A stretch of DNA of 64,000 nucleotides from assembly GCA_905183005.1 (NCBI GenBank), contig CAJJDO010000142.1, positions 8,496 through 72,495 on the forward strand, read 5' to 3'. The DNA comes from Paramecium pentaurelia. Taxonomy: Eukaryota; Ciliophora; Oligohymenophorea; Peniculida; Parameciidae. The notes beneath the pieces are model-generated. The model worked only from the letters and a program-made list of their open reading frames with translations. It ran no database searches and had not been told where the DNA came from. The translations under genes and the position numbers were made by a program. This document shows positions 25,118 to 38,575 of the stretch, piece after piece (within the stretch, counting starts at the first letter, position 1; every line of letters begins with the position of its first letter).

Positions 25118-26639
25118 TTAATTAAATATTAAAATTTATTGTGATTGGATTGAGTGTTTATACATATAAAAAAAGTAAAATTATTTAAATAAAAAGAAAC
25201 TAAACTTTTTTTTCCAAGGAATGTTTATTAACTAATACTTCTTTTGACATCAAAATTAATACAGCATACAAGTTTGCTTTAAATAAATAAGATAAGAATT
25301 TCATCAAATATACATTAGTGTAAAATCGTATAATCTAAAAATATTTTTTTACACCCGTTTTGCGTTAATTTATTTACTCGATCACCTAAGATAAAACTAA
25401 ATGTGGAATTTAATCACATAAAGTGAAAAAAAAAACTAACTCTTATTTTTAACACTAAAACCCTTATATAATAATATAATTAAAAATAGTTAAAATAATT
25501 TTATTAATGAATCAATTAAAAAACAACACCAATTAAAAAATCAATTTAATCAATGAGTTAAATAAAATACTTTAATCTTTTATAAATTATCAAATTAGAG
25601 TTATTTATTTCGGTATTTGCGAATCTGTTACTAATATTTGATTCTCTATAATATTTTAAATAGGTAAATTTAAAAATCAGAAATAGTTTGGAATATAGAT
25701 AAATTTGGTTGCTTTGAAAAAGAAAGCAATGTTCAATTCTATGACTTAATTGTTGAATAATTTAAAAAATACATTTTACTAATATATTTGCTAGTGTAAT
25801 CATAATTAATAGAGTGACTTTTAGTTTATATGATTTTATAATTTTTATTAATACTTATGTTATAATATATATTATTAAATAATAAAATAATTTCTTATTT
25901 TGTTAAGTATTAGTTCCTTAAAGTAAATTTGTTTCTTAAGGAGAATAATAATTTAATTATTTATCAACAAAAATCTTAGACTTTCCGATAAAATCTTACA
26001 GTTTAATACTTTGCTATTCCTATAATTACATTTTTTACCAGGTTGGTAACCTGAGGATTGGGTAAGATTTTTTTTAATTTAAAAACCCCATAAATTATTT
26101 CAATAATATGTCATAGAAATTTAATTAAAATTTGAGAAAATAAGTATGAAAAAAATTGGGTTTAATTGAGACATTATAGAACTTAATTGATAAATTATCT
26201 TAAATCCACATCCAAAAAGAGATATACTTTTAAAATTAAGAGTTAGAGTCTCTATTACTATACAAAGTATGTATTTTTGTGATATTGCCTATCTATTTAA
26301 AAGTAATTGAATTAAAAGACAAATAATGAAACTATTGTAATACTTTTAGACTAATAATTCGAATTCAGATTCTTAGAAGTTTACATTTAAAATAAATAGT
26401 TATATTAGTAATAAATTTTGAATGCTTTATTTTTCTATTGCTAAGATAAAATTTTTAATTAGTAATATAAGGATTTAACATAAACTAAAAATATCACAAA
26501 TTTTGTGCATTTTCTTTAATCCAATTTTTGTTGTTTTATTGTTAGTAGATAGCCAAATAATATAAAAAACAGGTGATATATATGTTAAAAATAAGATTAT
26601 TATTTAAGAAAAAATAAAAAGAATATTTAATAATTAGCT
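25118..26639. other. Mostly non-coding AT-rich interval
   Basis: Only short, unconvincing frames (for example 25,552-25,790 plus strand, starting MSQIKYFNLLQ and needing an intron). Nothing recognisable. It contains the upstream region of the WD40 gene. Confidence 0.4.
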
Positions 26640-27136
26640 TTCTAATTGTAGGTTTATAATTTATTTATGGAAAACATAACACCGATCTTCTCATTTGGCT
26701 AAAATAATTTGATTCATACTTCTATGACCTCCTCAATTTTACATAGTACAATACTCGATACAAGCCATTCTTATTTTACATCATTCATTAATTTTTTCTT
26801 TTTTCATTTCAACTCTTCATTATTTTTATACTCAGTCCTCCTTTTATTTCTACCTAAATAATTGATAATCTCTTCATCAATTTTTCTAATTACATATAAT
26901 ATTCAAAACGCTCAGAGGAACCCAACATATTTAGCTACTTATTTCAAATCTATAAGGGAGTGAAATTGTACTCATTTAAATGATCAAGATTATTACTCGA
27001 TGAATAATATAAATAATATTTTCTATTAACTTTATCGACTAGAAGAATGAATTATTTAAGAAGTCTTACACCAGCCTCTTCTCTTTCTCTTATTTTTGTT
27101 TTTGCTCTAGTTTTGGCTTCTCCTATGTGTAATTGA
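26640..27136 (-). pseudogene. Decayed minus-strand coding sequence, family unknown
   Basis: On the minus strand, Lys/Glu-rich coherent segments run RAKTKIREREEAGVRLLKQF, SSERFEYYMQLEKLMKRL and EWLVSSIVLCKIEEVIEV with FQPNEKIGVMFSI, but in different frames and with TGA between them. The plus-strand frame from 26667 (Ser/Phe/Leu-rich, 146 codons if a 29-nt intron is assumed) looks like the antisense shadow of this. No family is assigned. Confidence 0.4.
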
Positions 27137-27522
27137 CAAAAAGGGCATTTTAAGTATTATAAATGCATCTACACTAATATATATAATATAAATATATCTA
27201 TAAAATAATTAGAAAATAAGTATTATCACTAAGTGGCAAAAGTAGGTAGTAAATAGTAAAAATCAAACTCAAAACAATTTTTTCTAATTTCCCTTTCTTT
27301 ATTTTTGGAAGAAGAATTGCCTATTAAATATTATCAATAGTAGAGGAAAAATATAGAATTCAATATTAAAACAGAAAAATCAATGATTAACAGGAGAATA
27401 ACAGAAAATGAATAAAAATAATGTAATACATTATAATAATTTTTATGTATTAATACTTTTTGATCATTAATTCAAAGGGTGATGTTAAAAAGTGTTAAAA
27501 TTAATTTTGTAAATATTTAAAA

Positions 27523-28080
27523 ATGAAAGTTGAAATAGAATTTGAGGTATATTTATTGGCATTAACAGTTTTTGAGTTAAGGATTTATATTCGTTAGTAG
27601 AAAAGTTAAGTAAACCATACTTCAAAGAATGATAGGTGTTAATTTTTGCACCTTCCAAAACCTAAAAGCTAAAATATTTAGTCTTTAGGTATTTGAAATA
27701 GCCTCTAAAATATTAACTTGATATATCTAGGAACAAATTTTAACGGTTAAAAGCTCGATAGCTTATTTCTATTAAAGAAACCAAGACAATAATAGTAACT
27801 TTCTTATTAACATTCATAATGCTGTCTGGGATTCTAGTAAATGATGACGAAAGATAATCTAATTATTTCAGAGATTATATTAAGTAACTTTTACAAGCAA
27901 ATATGATATCGACTTTTAGAATTATATTCATTATTAATAATATTTAATTTAATTTAATCATTAAAGATGTTAAATTAGTTTTGATCAAAAAATGATTAAA
28001 AAATTAACATATTATACTATTATTTTTAATAAAGTTTATTTATTTTTGAATTGATATACGTGTAGGAGAATTTGTATGAT
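27523..28080 (+). pseudogene. Decayed coding fragment
   Basis: From ATG 27523 with a 22-nt intron at 27547-27568 the frame reads FLSQGFIFVSRKVKQTIL to TGA 27719. The same frame continues coding-like (NSNFLINIHNAVWDSSK), then shifts to DDERQSNYFRDYIKQLLQANM. One TGA and one frameshift suggest a relic. No domain is recognised. Confidence 0.35.
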
Positions 28081-28196
28081 CTAATAAGAACTTCAAAAAT
28101 TTGTAGGCAGACATCTTTGAAATTAAATACATATTACAAAAAAATAAATTTTGTTAAGATCTAATTGATTTTAGTAGCAAATCTTTTAATTAAGTT

Positions 28197-29002
28197 TCAT
28201 TCTGAATAGAGAACCTTTGGAAACTGAAAATAGTTAATTAAATACCTTATAACCATTCAAACAAGATTAGGAAGTAGTGAACTCTTATAATACTCCTGCA
28301 AAATAGTTTTTGTCTTTTAATTTAACAATGATACCAGGACCCATAAGGATTGATTTAATTTCAAAAGGAATGTAATTTTGTAATTTTGACTACTCTCCTT
28401 AACATATTTAAAATAATGTTCCAGTATAGTTACATTCATCATAAAAATTAACACAAGGAACAGAAAGTCTCAAAATAAAGTCTCTAAATCCCCAAGATTC
28501 TAAAAATAGTTCAATTTATACCATCCAAAAGATCTTCATAATAACTAGCAGAATTTAAATTGTCTTTTAACTTAATGGTTAAATCAGTTCCTGTTAATAT
28601 CATTTTTTATGAAAATGTGTAAAGAAAATCTGAAAATATATTGTTTCTGCATATCTAAGTACCAGCCTCATTTCCCAAAATCAAATTTTTTATTAATACA
28701 TTATTTGCATAGATCTCAAATCCTTCTGAATCCCAAGAGTCAAATTTCCAAATATTTACTGAAAATTCCAATTCTTTATTTGGAGGAATATTTGTAAATG
28801 CCTTGGTCACACTTGTTTAAAATCCAAAAGGTCCCATAAATAAATTTTAAGGTTATGAGCCACACCTTTCTAAAGTGGCACTATTTATTCCAACAATTGA
28901 AAAGTCTGTATATCTACAATCAGCCATATTGTCTGTTATACAATTCTCGTATATTATCGATTTTAAAAAAAGTATTTTTAGAAAGGAAATTACATGAGCC
29001 AT
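28197..29002 (-). CDS. Secreted beta-rich protein with beta/gamma-crystallin-like C-terminus
   Basis: ATG 29002 to TGA 28197 with two 22-nt introns, 28500-28521 and 28224-28245, both GTAT...TTTnAG; spliced length is 253 codons. The N-terminus (SFLKILFLKSIIYEN) is a plausible signal sequence. Residues ~60-175 form a beta-rich module (SVNIWKFDSWD...ANNVLI...DESWGFRDFIL) seen in other ciliate secreted proteins. Residues ~176-245 resemble a beta/gamma-crystallin unit: an aromatic and Cys strand, then YTGTLFQICQG, then FEIKSILMGPG and NYFAGVLQEF, matching the family's Y-x-G...F-x-x-K-I-S-S-I...P-x-G order. Such domains often bind calcium, but I do not see a convincing (N/D)(N/D)xx(S/T)S motif. The function is unknown. 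Confidence 0.75.
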
Positions 29003-29320
29003 TTTAATTAATAGGATATTTAAATAAAAATGATGTTTTAATAAAACGAATGAAATCCAAAATTTGGAGATCTAAAAAATATTCAGAAAGAAATGAGGTA
29101 ATTTTTACTTAATTACAACTTTTTTTTAACATTAACATTTTGTTGATTTTAATATTTATATTCATAAATTTTCTAGGTAAATTTTAATATTCTAATTAAA
29201 AACCAACAATAATTATATACCAGCATTAAATGATAATATAAATTTAATAAAACAAATAATTTAACACTTTGGGCATTAGTTTTATTCATTCTATAAATAA
29301 TCAATTTTTTAACCTTTTTA
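29003..29320. other. Intergenic AT-rich sequence
   Basis: Upstream region of the crystallin-like gene. No frame or motif of note. Confidence 0.5.
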
Positions 29321-29560
29321 TCAAAAAAGGAACAGAATACTTAAGGTAATTAATACATTCAATGAGTAGATGCTGACTTCACCATCATGAACAGTATCAA
29401 AGTATTTGGAAAATAAGATTGTCGAAATATATTCAGAGAGACCTCTATCTATTTCTCTTATTAATTAATTTTGCATGATTAATTTTACATTTCAAAGTAA
29501 AACAAACTAATTTACATAATAACTATTGCCAAATAAAATTGAATTGATGTCCTTGTTTCT
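29321..29560 (-). pseudogene. EF-hand-containing fragment
   Basis: The minus-strand frame ATG 29476 to TGA 29321 encodes one EF-hand-like loop, D-T-V-H-D-G-E-V-S-I-Y-S, inside KYFDTVHDGEVSIYSL, preceded by a helical segment (REIDRGLSEYISTILF). The upstream codons continue coding-like in the same frame past a TGA near 29,500 (NSILFGNSYYVNQ). Genuine EF-hand proteins carry two or more loops, so this is most likely a fragment. Which EF-hand family it came from cannot be said. Confidence 0.4.
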
Positions 29561-30684
29561 GAATAGTTTATGTTAAATTTTTAAACAGAATTATTAAAAT
29601 CAGTTTTGGTCATACAATTTCATCAATTATTTTATTATTTTAGTGCTTCCATCATATTATTAAATCTTCTCATTTCTTTTTTTTTAGATATCCTATTGGA
29701 AATCCCAAGAATATTATTTCTAATTATATCGCCTTAATCAATGTTAGAATGTAACTTGTTAAAATTTTCTTATATTCAGATTCATATTTTTTATTGGTTT
29801 AGATTTATAGTTAATTATATATTTATAGATAATTTTTAAATCATGTTCATCAAAATATTATCTCATTTTTGAACACATTGTATGATCATTCCTACTAATT
29901 TGAATATTATCATTTATATATTCATAGACCCTTGATTCTATTGGATTTTTTTCTTTTATTCTAAACGCTCAAACCATAGAAGAATTCAAATAAATAATTA
30001 TTAAATTCACCCACACAGGCTTTCAGATTTACTTATGAATTAATCATTTTTATTGAAAAATTCTTTACTCTATCCTGTTGGAAAAAGTGAAATAAGTTTA
30101 GATTTTCTATTGTTACTTTTTGAGTGGATAAAACCCATTTGAGACTTGATTTACCTTTTTTTTTTATAGTTTTCTTTTTCATTTAATTCTTAAAAAACTG
30201 AATATCTAGTTTCTAAAGAATGCTTCAATAATAAATTATTTCATCTATAAATTTTAATTTAAACAAATATTTTATATATATTTCTAATAATAGGATCATT
30301 AATAAGGTTTATCCAACTATTTGAAACTTGGCTCTGTATTAATAAAGATGAGAATTTTGTTCATAATTGATTGTTTCTAATCATAATTCTTCTTTACGTT
30401 AGATTAATCAAATTTTTATTAATTTTGATATGTTTAAACGTTTTACTATAAGTTTTTGATTATTATTGATTCAATAAATTTACTATTAGAATTCGTTAAA
30501 ATAAAGTTATAAATAATACTGTAATTTTATCATATACCAATAATTTGTTGTCCTAAATTTGGTATAATTTATGATTATAATAAAAAGAATATAATAAATT
30601 AAAGTTCTGTAATACAATTATATAAATTAAAATTCTGGAATAAAATTATATAAATTAAAATTTCATTTCACTTTTTTAATTGTC
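29561..30684. other. Non-coding AT-rich interval
   Basis: No supported gene on either strand. Short repeated words (taaattaaaattctg-type) near 30,600-30,660 are the only structure noticed. Confidence 0.4.
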
Positions 30685-33420
30685 TCATTAATTCTCCATT
30701 TCTTATTCATTTTATAAATACAGCTTATATTTGCTTTTAAATAAATAAATTACTAGTTCTGGTTAAGGAAATAAAAATAATTGTTTTAATGTAAATAACT
30801 CTAGTGATAATGTACTAGACATGAGAATTAAAATTAATGAAATTTCACGCTATATAAATGGTGATGATACACTTGCATAAGCTCCACTAAGCAGTACTAT
30901 AATAATTATGCTATTAAATGCGCATGATTTGAATCTTTATTGATTTCTATAATAATTATATGTCTCTTCAATCATCTTAAGGATAGTTTCAATCTTGCTA
31001 ACTAACTTATCTATTTTGACTTCAAATTGCAATATCAAAGTATTCTTGCAATATTCTGATATTTTAAAAATAGACTATATATCATTGATATATGCATCAA
31101 GTAAAAAACAAATTTCTTTAATATTTTAATTACCCTAGATCCATTATGATATCTTTTAAAGTATAGATATACAATTATTCAAATCCAATCCATGAATAAT
31201 TTTATATTATTCTTAATTAAGTAAACAATATTTAAGTCTTAACATTTATTCCTTTATCATCTCTAGATTTTCATTACTATTCAAAATGTATTAATCTATT
31301 TACGAAAAAAATAATTGAAATATTTACTCTAATCTTTTCTGTATTTTAGGCATACATTTTAAATATAGCATCCAGAGTTTTTCATCAAGGATAAGTTCAA
31401 AGTCAGGATTGCATTCTACTTACTAAAGTTACTTCTACACTCTTTCAGTAATAGATTTTGCTAATCTAAAAATATCTTAATTAACATCTTATGCTGGTTT
31501 TAGAAATTCTAAACAAGTTTCATCATCTTTAAATAGCTTTTTATAGAAGCTATAGTTTTATTCTAATTATCCTCTAAAGGCTATTTCCCAATCGTCTAAA
31601 TATTCTTATCTTTAATTTATTTCGGCTTTTGTTAAAATGAGATTCGTCCAACTCTTAAATTTTTATTCTATATCATTTTTATTCTTTAATAGACAACATA
31701 TTGGATCAAAAGTATTCTAAATATGTTCAAATTTTTAGTTTGAAATGTCCATCACAAAAAAAACAATGATATTTTTAGTTTAATGGAAATAGTTATACAA
31801 ACTTATTCTATGAGCAATTCTCATTAATTCATTTCTATTATCATCAAAACCAGGACAATCAAAAATAAACAAATTTTAAGGTAATTAATTAATGAATCCA
31901 ACATTTAGTAATTCTTCACAACTTATAACATCTTATTCTTATTCATTATTTCCTTAATTATTAAAGAATTGAGTAAGCTCTTCCTTTTAACCTGTATAAA
32001 TTCCACTAATTTTTTAAGTCTCACTAATTTCTCCTTAATCAATTTTAAATTTGGTTTAAATTCCTTGTTAAATTAAGTTACATTTCTAACCTAAAATTTT
32101 TTTACTTTAAAGTTTATTAGGATTAATAATTGAATTAACTATTGTAGATTTTCCTGATTTTGTTACTCCTATAAAATAGATTCCATTTTCAATTTTATTT
32201 TTCGGTCCTTCTTGTATTCTCTTTACTATATATTTAAGTTCATAAAGAGTATTTTCTATTAATTATTCACAATTTTCACACCAAAATTTAAGATTGATTT
32301 TCAAATTGTTAAATTCTGTAATTTTATTAATTTTTTATGAACTTATATCATATTTGTCAAAAAAAGCTAAGATTTCATTTAATTTATTTTCAAATTCATC
32401 ATTAAAAATAGGTTGAATAATTATATTTTAAATATTATTGTCAATTAAGAACTATTTCATTTATATGCTGTTTTTTCTTTTAATTCTTTCATTTAACTCT
32501 AATGCTATGTTTCCTTTATTAATTTTATTTATTAAGGTAAAAACTTTCTTCATGTTAGCAAAACTATGAGTTAAAGGATTCTGAATATTCAAAAGATCTT
32601 TTTCTAATTCTTTTAAATATCTTTCAACTTTTTAATTGGTGTCATCTTGACAAAGTATTATTGGCATTTATTATAAGAACAAAAGTTGCTTTTAAAAATT
32701 GCTTAATAGACCATTAAATAAATTTATTAAAAGATCTTAATTTTTTTTTAAGTAATGCATCATTTTTCCATAATTCAAAAAATCATCTGATTAAATTATT
32801 TTTAGGGATGTGTAAGAGTTAATTTAAAAGATATTCTTTAAAACTTCATTATAATTAACTACTCTAGAATTATATTCATTTTAATTAGTAACTTTACATA
32901 AATTCCACCTATCTTATGATGGTATCAGCAATGAAAATGAATTTTCTTAAAAATAATATTTTCCAAATTGAAAAACTGAATCACAACTAATAATAATTAC
33001 CTTCTCTCTTGTATCCTATCCAAATATTTAATTTGCATCTACAATTAAATGAAATTTGCATTTTTGCATTTTCTGAAAAGCTTTTTCAGCATATATTTTT
33101 GAAATACATAGATTCTATTATATTAAATTATCTTGTTAATTATATTATAAGATCAAAGGAAAATTCAATAGATAACTAATTTTTCCTTATTTTTCTATTC
33201 TAATTAATTTATAATATTCGGTGTCTAAAAGAACTTGCTTAATGATAAAATGTTAATAGAAAGTATCAAATTGTTATTCAAATTTTCCTAGAAATATAAG
33301 AACTATTCTTCCATTAGAAATTTATTCAAATTCATTATTAACTTTGGTTTTTATGTAATCAAATCTATCAAACACAGTTTTAATGTCTTATTCGCTGTTT
33401 TAAGCTATTTATTATTCCAT
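30685..33420 (-). CDS. Large GTPase (AIG1/IRG-like G domain) with hydrophobic C-terminus
   Basis: Uninterrupted 911-codon frame, ATG 33420 to TGA 30685, no intron needed. The first ~430 residues are helical and Gln/Lys/Asn-rich, ending just before the G domain with LKYIVKRIQEG. The G domain starts near residue 436: P-loop GVTKSGKST (G1), G3 FIFDCPGFDD ~residue 535, and G4-like LILTKAEI ~residue 595. Its order and spacing resemble AIG1/GIMAP and related TRAFAC GTPases. Residues ~640-840 are coiled and Leu/Gln-rich. Near the end two hydrophobic stretches (FNSIIIIVLLSGAYASV; LILILMSSTLSLELF) suggest membrane anchoring. It probably acts on an internal membrane; substrate and partner are unknown. 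Confidence 0.88.
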
Positions 33421-33920
33421 ATGATGTTTTTTATGGCCAAAGATTGTTGACTTTTATATTAATGTGCTAATTCTATCAAAAAAAAAAATTTTTATTATTA
33501 TTTATTTACAAGTTCAAAAAATACTCCTTAAATTAGCTTAAATCTTGTAAATCACATAAAAGTATGTTTTTCAATAATATATTTCGATGAAATTGATTGG
33601 TTAACTTTGTTATTTTATAGAAAATGAATAAATTATTTTTTTACTTCTTACAAATTATCAATAATATATTAATACGGTTATATGATGATGTATATTACAA
33701 TAATCTTTATATTTACAAATTTGTTTGATAGAATATATTCATAAAAAATGAAGTTGTATTTTATAAATTCATATGTGTATTATAATTTAATATCATAAAA
33801 TATATAATTTGATTTCATGTTAATGTATTAATTATAAGAAAATGTTATAAATCATCTTTAATATAGAAAGGATAAACTATGGATAAAAGAGAGATAAATT
33901 GAAGATACCTGAAATTCAAC
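33421..33920. other. Intergenic AT-rich sequence
   Basis: Upstream region of the GTPase gene. No coherent frame seen. Confidence 0.5.
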
Positions 33921-33927
33921 CAGTGTA

Positions 33928-34125
33928 ATGATTGGAAAATCATTTGATACTTAGTATATTCTAGAAGTGTTTAAAATTATAAAAAATAATTGTTAAATCA
34001 TGGAATAAGAACTGAGTTTAATTTAATGGAAGGATTGCAAAACAAATAACACACATGATATATGGCTATTATGGAAGCTAGAAAAACTATTAAATTATTG
34101 GCTAGAAATATATTTAAGAAGATGA
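33928..34125 (+). CDS. Short hypothetical ORF, 65 codons (possible relic)
   Basis: ATG 33928 to TGA 34123. It reads MIGKSFDTQYILEVFKII and then NTHDIWLLWKLEKLLNYW, which has protein-like composition. Coding-like frames continue downstream to ~34,450 in other phases (RDDKVSFDQMGAILITLEF), so it may be part of a decayed gene. No family is recognised. Confidence 0.3.
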
Positions 34126-34449
34126 AACATTCATATGATATCAAAAAATTTGAATCTATAAAAAATAATATGAGAAATTTTTAAGAGATGATAAAGTTTC
34201 ATTTGACCAAATGGGAGCAATATTAATAACTTTAGAGTTTATTCAAAAAGTTGCTGTTGATACTATGAAAATCTAATTTATTAAACTTATGATTAAAAGA
34301 AAATATCGAAAAATGAAAATTGGGATCGATTCTATCTCACTCTAAGTGATATCAACAAAATAGATAATTATACCTTTATTATTACTATTTAATAATATAT
34401 TCCATTATCATCAGAATAACAACAAAATTGAATATCAATTAATGGTTAC

Positions 34450-35146
34450 TTTTTGAACGAAAAATAATTATAACATAAGAGAGAAAAAAGAAATAATTAT
34501 AAAAATTAAATTAAGATGGAAAACAATATGAATAAGAAATTATAAAATAACCATAAAATATAGAAAATAGAGGAATTTAAAATAAAATATAATTATAATG
34601 ATAATATACTTATTAAATTATTTAATATATATAAATCAAATAAATAAATAGAAAATCATTAGAAATCGTATTTTTTTATTAATTTTTTAAAATATTGTAT
34701 ATTATTATTTTCAATCATTTATTTTTAATACTTTTAATTTAATACTCGGAATTAAATATTAATTGATAATTATTTTGTAAAATTAAAATTATAGTCCTAA
34801 TTATGATAAATTTTTACTTTAAAAACAATTAGGAAGATATGATTATTCTTTCAAATTCTCAAAATAGATTTATCAATTTTATTTGAATTTAAACTTCACT
34901 CTATTTAGCTTTTTATTTACGAAAATTAAATTAAAAAGTGATGATTGAATAAACTAATATTTATAAATTTAGCATTAAATTCAGTTGTTTAGAAGAAATA
35001 GCCTTTTAGGACTAAATATAATAGAATAATTATAAATAATCTTGTTATAATTATTACATTATATTAAGGTTGTTTATTAAAATATCCAACTTTAATAAAT
35101 AACAGAAAATATTATTATAAATATTCAATATAATTATATTTAGAAA
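34450..35146. other. Non-coding AT-rich interval
   Basis: Very AT-rich, no supported frame. It lies between the relic at 33.9-34.4 kb and the 3' end of the large membrane-protein gene. Confidence 0.5.
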
Positions 35147-38100
35147 TCAATTTGCTACATTAGTTGTATTTTATAATGGTTTTTAACATTTCTCTCTAAG
35201 TTGTCTAATTAATCCTTTAAAAATTATAATTAATTATATTATTATGCCTTGAGATAGTATCACCATCTAAATCCAACCTAATATTATCTTTTTTTCTTCA
35301 TAAAAATATGAATCAAATTCCTAAATATATAATATTGAACTTAACATAAACATGATTACTGAAATCTCAACAACCATCTAAACAATAAAATTTGATTTAT
35401 TAATAACATCACGATAGTAATAAATGGAGATAATTTAAAAAATACTTGTTAAAATTAATAATCCTAATTAAAGTATCTATGATTTTTAAACATAAATCAA
35501 AAACAATAAAAAGAATCCTTATCTAAATAAATGTAGAATTGCTAATTTTTGATTATTGTTCATCCTCATTACTGAAAATTTAAATTTTAATTAATAATTA
35601 AATACATTCAGCATTATCCCACCATATAATACAACAATTATGCTTAGAAATGAAATTTGAATAATATCTATCCAATTTATGATCTATACATTTCGAGAAT
35701 ACAGTAAAACTTTAAAGAGAACATCCCAACTATTTAAAAGCAAGACTTTTTAAAATCCTTTATATGATATAAATTGTTCTAATTAAAATAAATTAAGGCA
35801 AAATTTATAAATGGCTTAACTAATTTTAAAAACTATAGTTGTATTTAAATATAATGATAACTATTACATGTATTCAAAACATTTTGAACAAAACAAGCAA
35901 TTATAAACTCCATATTTGATCCATTTTAAAATAATAATAATTAATAGAAACATAAAACATTGAATAATTTGGAATGAAAGATTTATAATTAAATTTGAGT
36001 TTTGTTTATAACTAACAAATTTGCCTTCTGAATATATTGAATATTCGTAAATATCTATTAACTTAAAGATATGAAAATAATTAATGTAATTCAGAAATGG
36101 CTGAATAGTTAGTAGATCATTAATAGAAAAATATATTTCTAAATTTAATGGAAAAGGTAGATTAATGTATCTTAAGAACTATTGAAATTATAAGATTGTC
36201 AGAACTTCAAAAAATAATTCACCAATTCCAAATAATAAATATAAGCCTGTTATACCAGATAGAGCAAAAATTAAATACTTATTTAAATTTGTAAACATTT
36301 ATGAGTAATCCTTTTGCTTATCATCTAGAAATTTTGGATATTATAGAATTATTTATTTCAAATGATTGATTAAAACAGCATTATCATTATTAGCCACAGT
36401 CTGATTAATTAAAATTTTCATGACTGGTCTATATTCAAGTAATTAAAGCACATCTATTTCCAAAACGTATTCTCCAACACTCACAAATGATCCAACATCT
36501 TATATTATTGATAATTTGCTGTTCCATTTTTTCTTTTCTACATTTAATAAATCAAATGTAATAGTTTCAGATAAAGGTTATAAGGTGAATATTTTTATTT
36601 ATTGGCTAAACCTAATACTAATATATTATTTATTTTGTGTCATATTGAGATAATCAATTATTAAGTCTGGATACTTCACAAAAGAACATTAGGTAGGAGA
36701 ATTTGTTAATATTGTCGAACATACCCAATTCTATTCAATCATACAATCCATACATCCATCAGCTATTTAATCATTTCCGTCATCACACTCCTCTTCTAAT
36801 TGAAGTAATCCATCTCCACAATTCAAATATTTTTTGCATTAATTTGTATTAAGTAATTAATATTCATAATTGCATATTAAACAAATACCTTGATAACATT
36901 CAAAACAATTAAGGGGACAAGAGTACTTACAATTAAAACATCCATCAAATTAAATTGTATTACCATCATCACATTCTTCTTCTTTTGTAACTATTTTATC
37001 TCCACAAATAGAAAGACAATTATTATTAACAAATTCATATTCCAAATCACATTTCAATATACATTATCCTTAATCACAAATATTACAACCCTCTATACAT
37101 TAATACTTACATTCATAGCAACCATCAAAGGGTACTTAATTCCCATCATCACAATCCTCAAATTATTTAAGAACAATCCCATCTCCACAATAAGGATTAC
37201 ATCCATATCCTTAACTATAATATCCTGATTAACATTCAAGGCATTATGAAATATATACATTTTTACAATTATTAATTGTTGAATATTTACAATTTATACA
37301 ACCACTCTAATTGTTATCCTCAAAAATCTCACACTATTCAACTGAATATGGAATTAAAATTCCATCTCCACATACAGGATCACAAGTACGATTAATATTA
37401 ATTAAAAATCCATCCTCACATTAATAACAGATTCCAAATATACATTTTGTGCAAAAATCAGTACAAGAAAATTAACATTTAAAACAACCATCTTTGGATA
37501 TTTGATTTCCGTCATCACATTCTTCTTATCCTTGAATGATTTTATCACCACATATAGGATGACAACTCAAAAATTATTCATCTTCAATCCAGCCTTTTTG
37601 ACACTTCAAACATTAATCAACTATGAAATCTTAACAACCCTCATAAAAATTAGGAAACATTATTTCTGGCTAAGTATAAAATAGTTCAAAATCTCTTATT
37701 GAACTTTATTTTGAAGGATCTTAATTTCTTAAAATCAATTAGAATATAGGATCTGGATGATTTTTTATTAATATTTCAACTTAATGGTCTTATTAATTTG
37801 TAGTCATCTATTAACCATATATATAATCTATTATTATAATTCCATCATCTTTTTTAAAAAACTTGATTAATAAATCTTAATGAGGAGGAAGTTAAGTAAA
37901 ATAATTTATAGTATCAAATTTTACATATTATAAAAATCCACAATATATATCGTTTTCGTTATCTAATTTTTCGTTCCATCCATCATAATTTCTTATCAAT
38001 TTCTAGTTAAATGAAAATTAGTGTAGTTCCCATTTTAAACAATGTATTGGATCAACCTATATACATCCAATACATCCATATTAGCATTAGATGATACTTA

Positions 38101-38517
38101 AATTTAATGATAATAATCCCCCATAATGTAATTTTATTCTCATCCACAAACTTCTTCTGCTATGCTACCGAATTATAGTAATATTATGAAATAATTCAGG
38201 AGCCGGGTCTTCACAGTATTTCATTGATGATACTGAACTCTCTAAATCTGGGTTTTCCAAAATATTATCTATAAAAACTTACGGAACATTTAAACCGTCA
38301 ATACTTTTGTTATTTTTTAAACTTACTTTAGAACTAATGCATCGATTCTATATTGTTAATGAGATTCTAGATCCAAAAATAATCTGCTAATTCCATGATC
38401 ATCACTAGTTTGCCCAAAATATTTAAACTATTCACATTCAAAGAAATCTGACAAGCCTTACCAATCTAATAGAAATAATTCATCTAAATTTACCATCTTT
38501 TTATTTATTTCTGGCAT
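35147..38517 (-). CDS. Cysteine-rich DUF4215-repeat multi-pass membrane protein, intact
   Basis: ATG 38517 to TGA 35147 with a 23-nt intron 38304-38326 (GTAAG...AAAAG) that restores frame; spliced 1,115 residues. Residues ~1-240 are a beta-rich module (LDWQGLSDFFECEQF...DALVLNIDG). From ~300 to ~600 come four or more myxococcus-type Cys repeats, C-G-D-x-I-x-x-x-x-E-E-C-D-D-G-N-x-x-x-x-D-G-C, alternating with CxxC units. Then a beta segment (~620-760) and a C-terminal region with several hydrophobic segments (YLIFALSGITGLYLLFGIG, FMFLLIIIIL, FLSIIVVLYGGIM). The start lacks a signal peptide; an upstream ATG at 38575 encodes MILIITLVYIANQK and would join by a 37-nt intron, so the true start may be there. 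Relatives are at 18983 and 44302. It is predicted to be surface-exposed; role unknown. Confidence 0.88.
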
Positions 38518-38575
38518 CAAACTAATAAATCACCTTTTGATTTGCTATATAAACTAAAGTAATGATTAATATCAT

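Noticed and set aside
26667..27136. Plus-strand Ser/Phe/Leu-rich ORF, 146 codons with a 29-nt intron
   Set aside because: The opposite strand has Lys/Glu-rich, protein-like segments over the same span; the plus frame has the composition of an antisense shadow.
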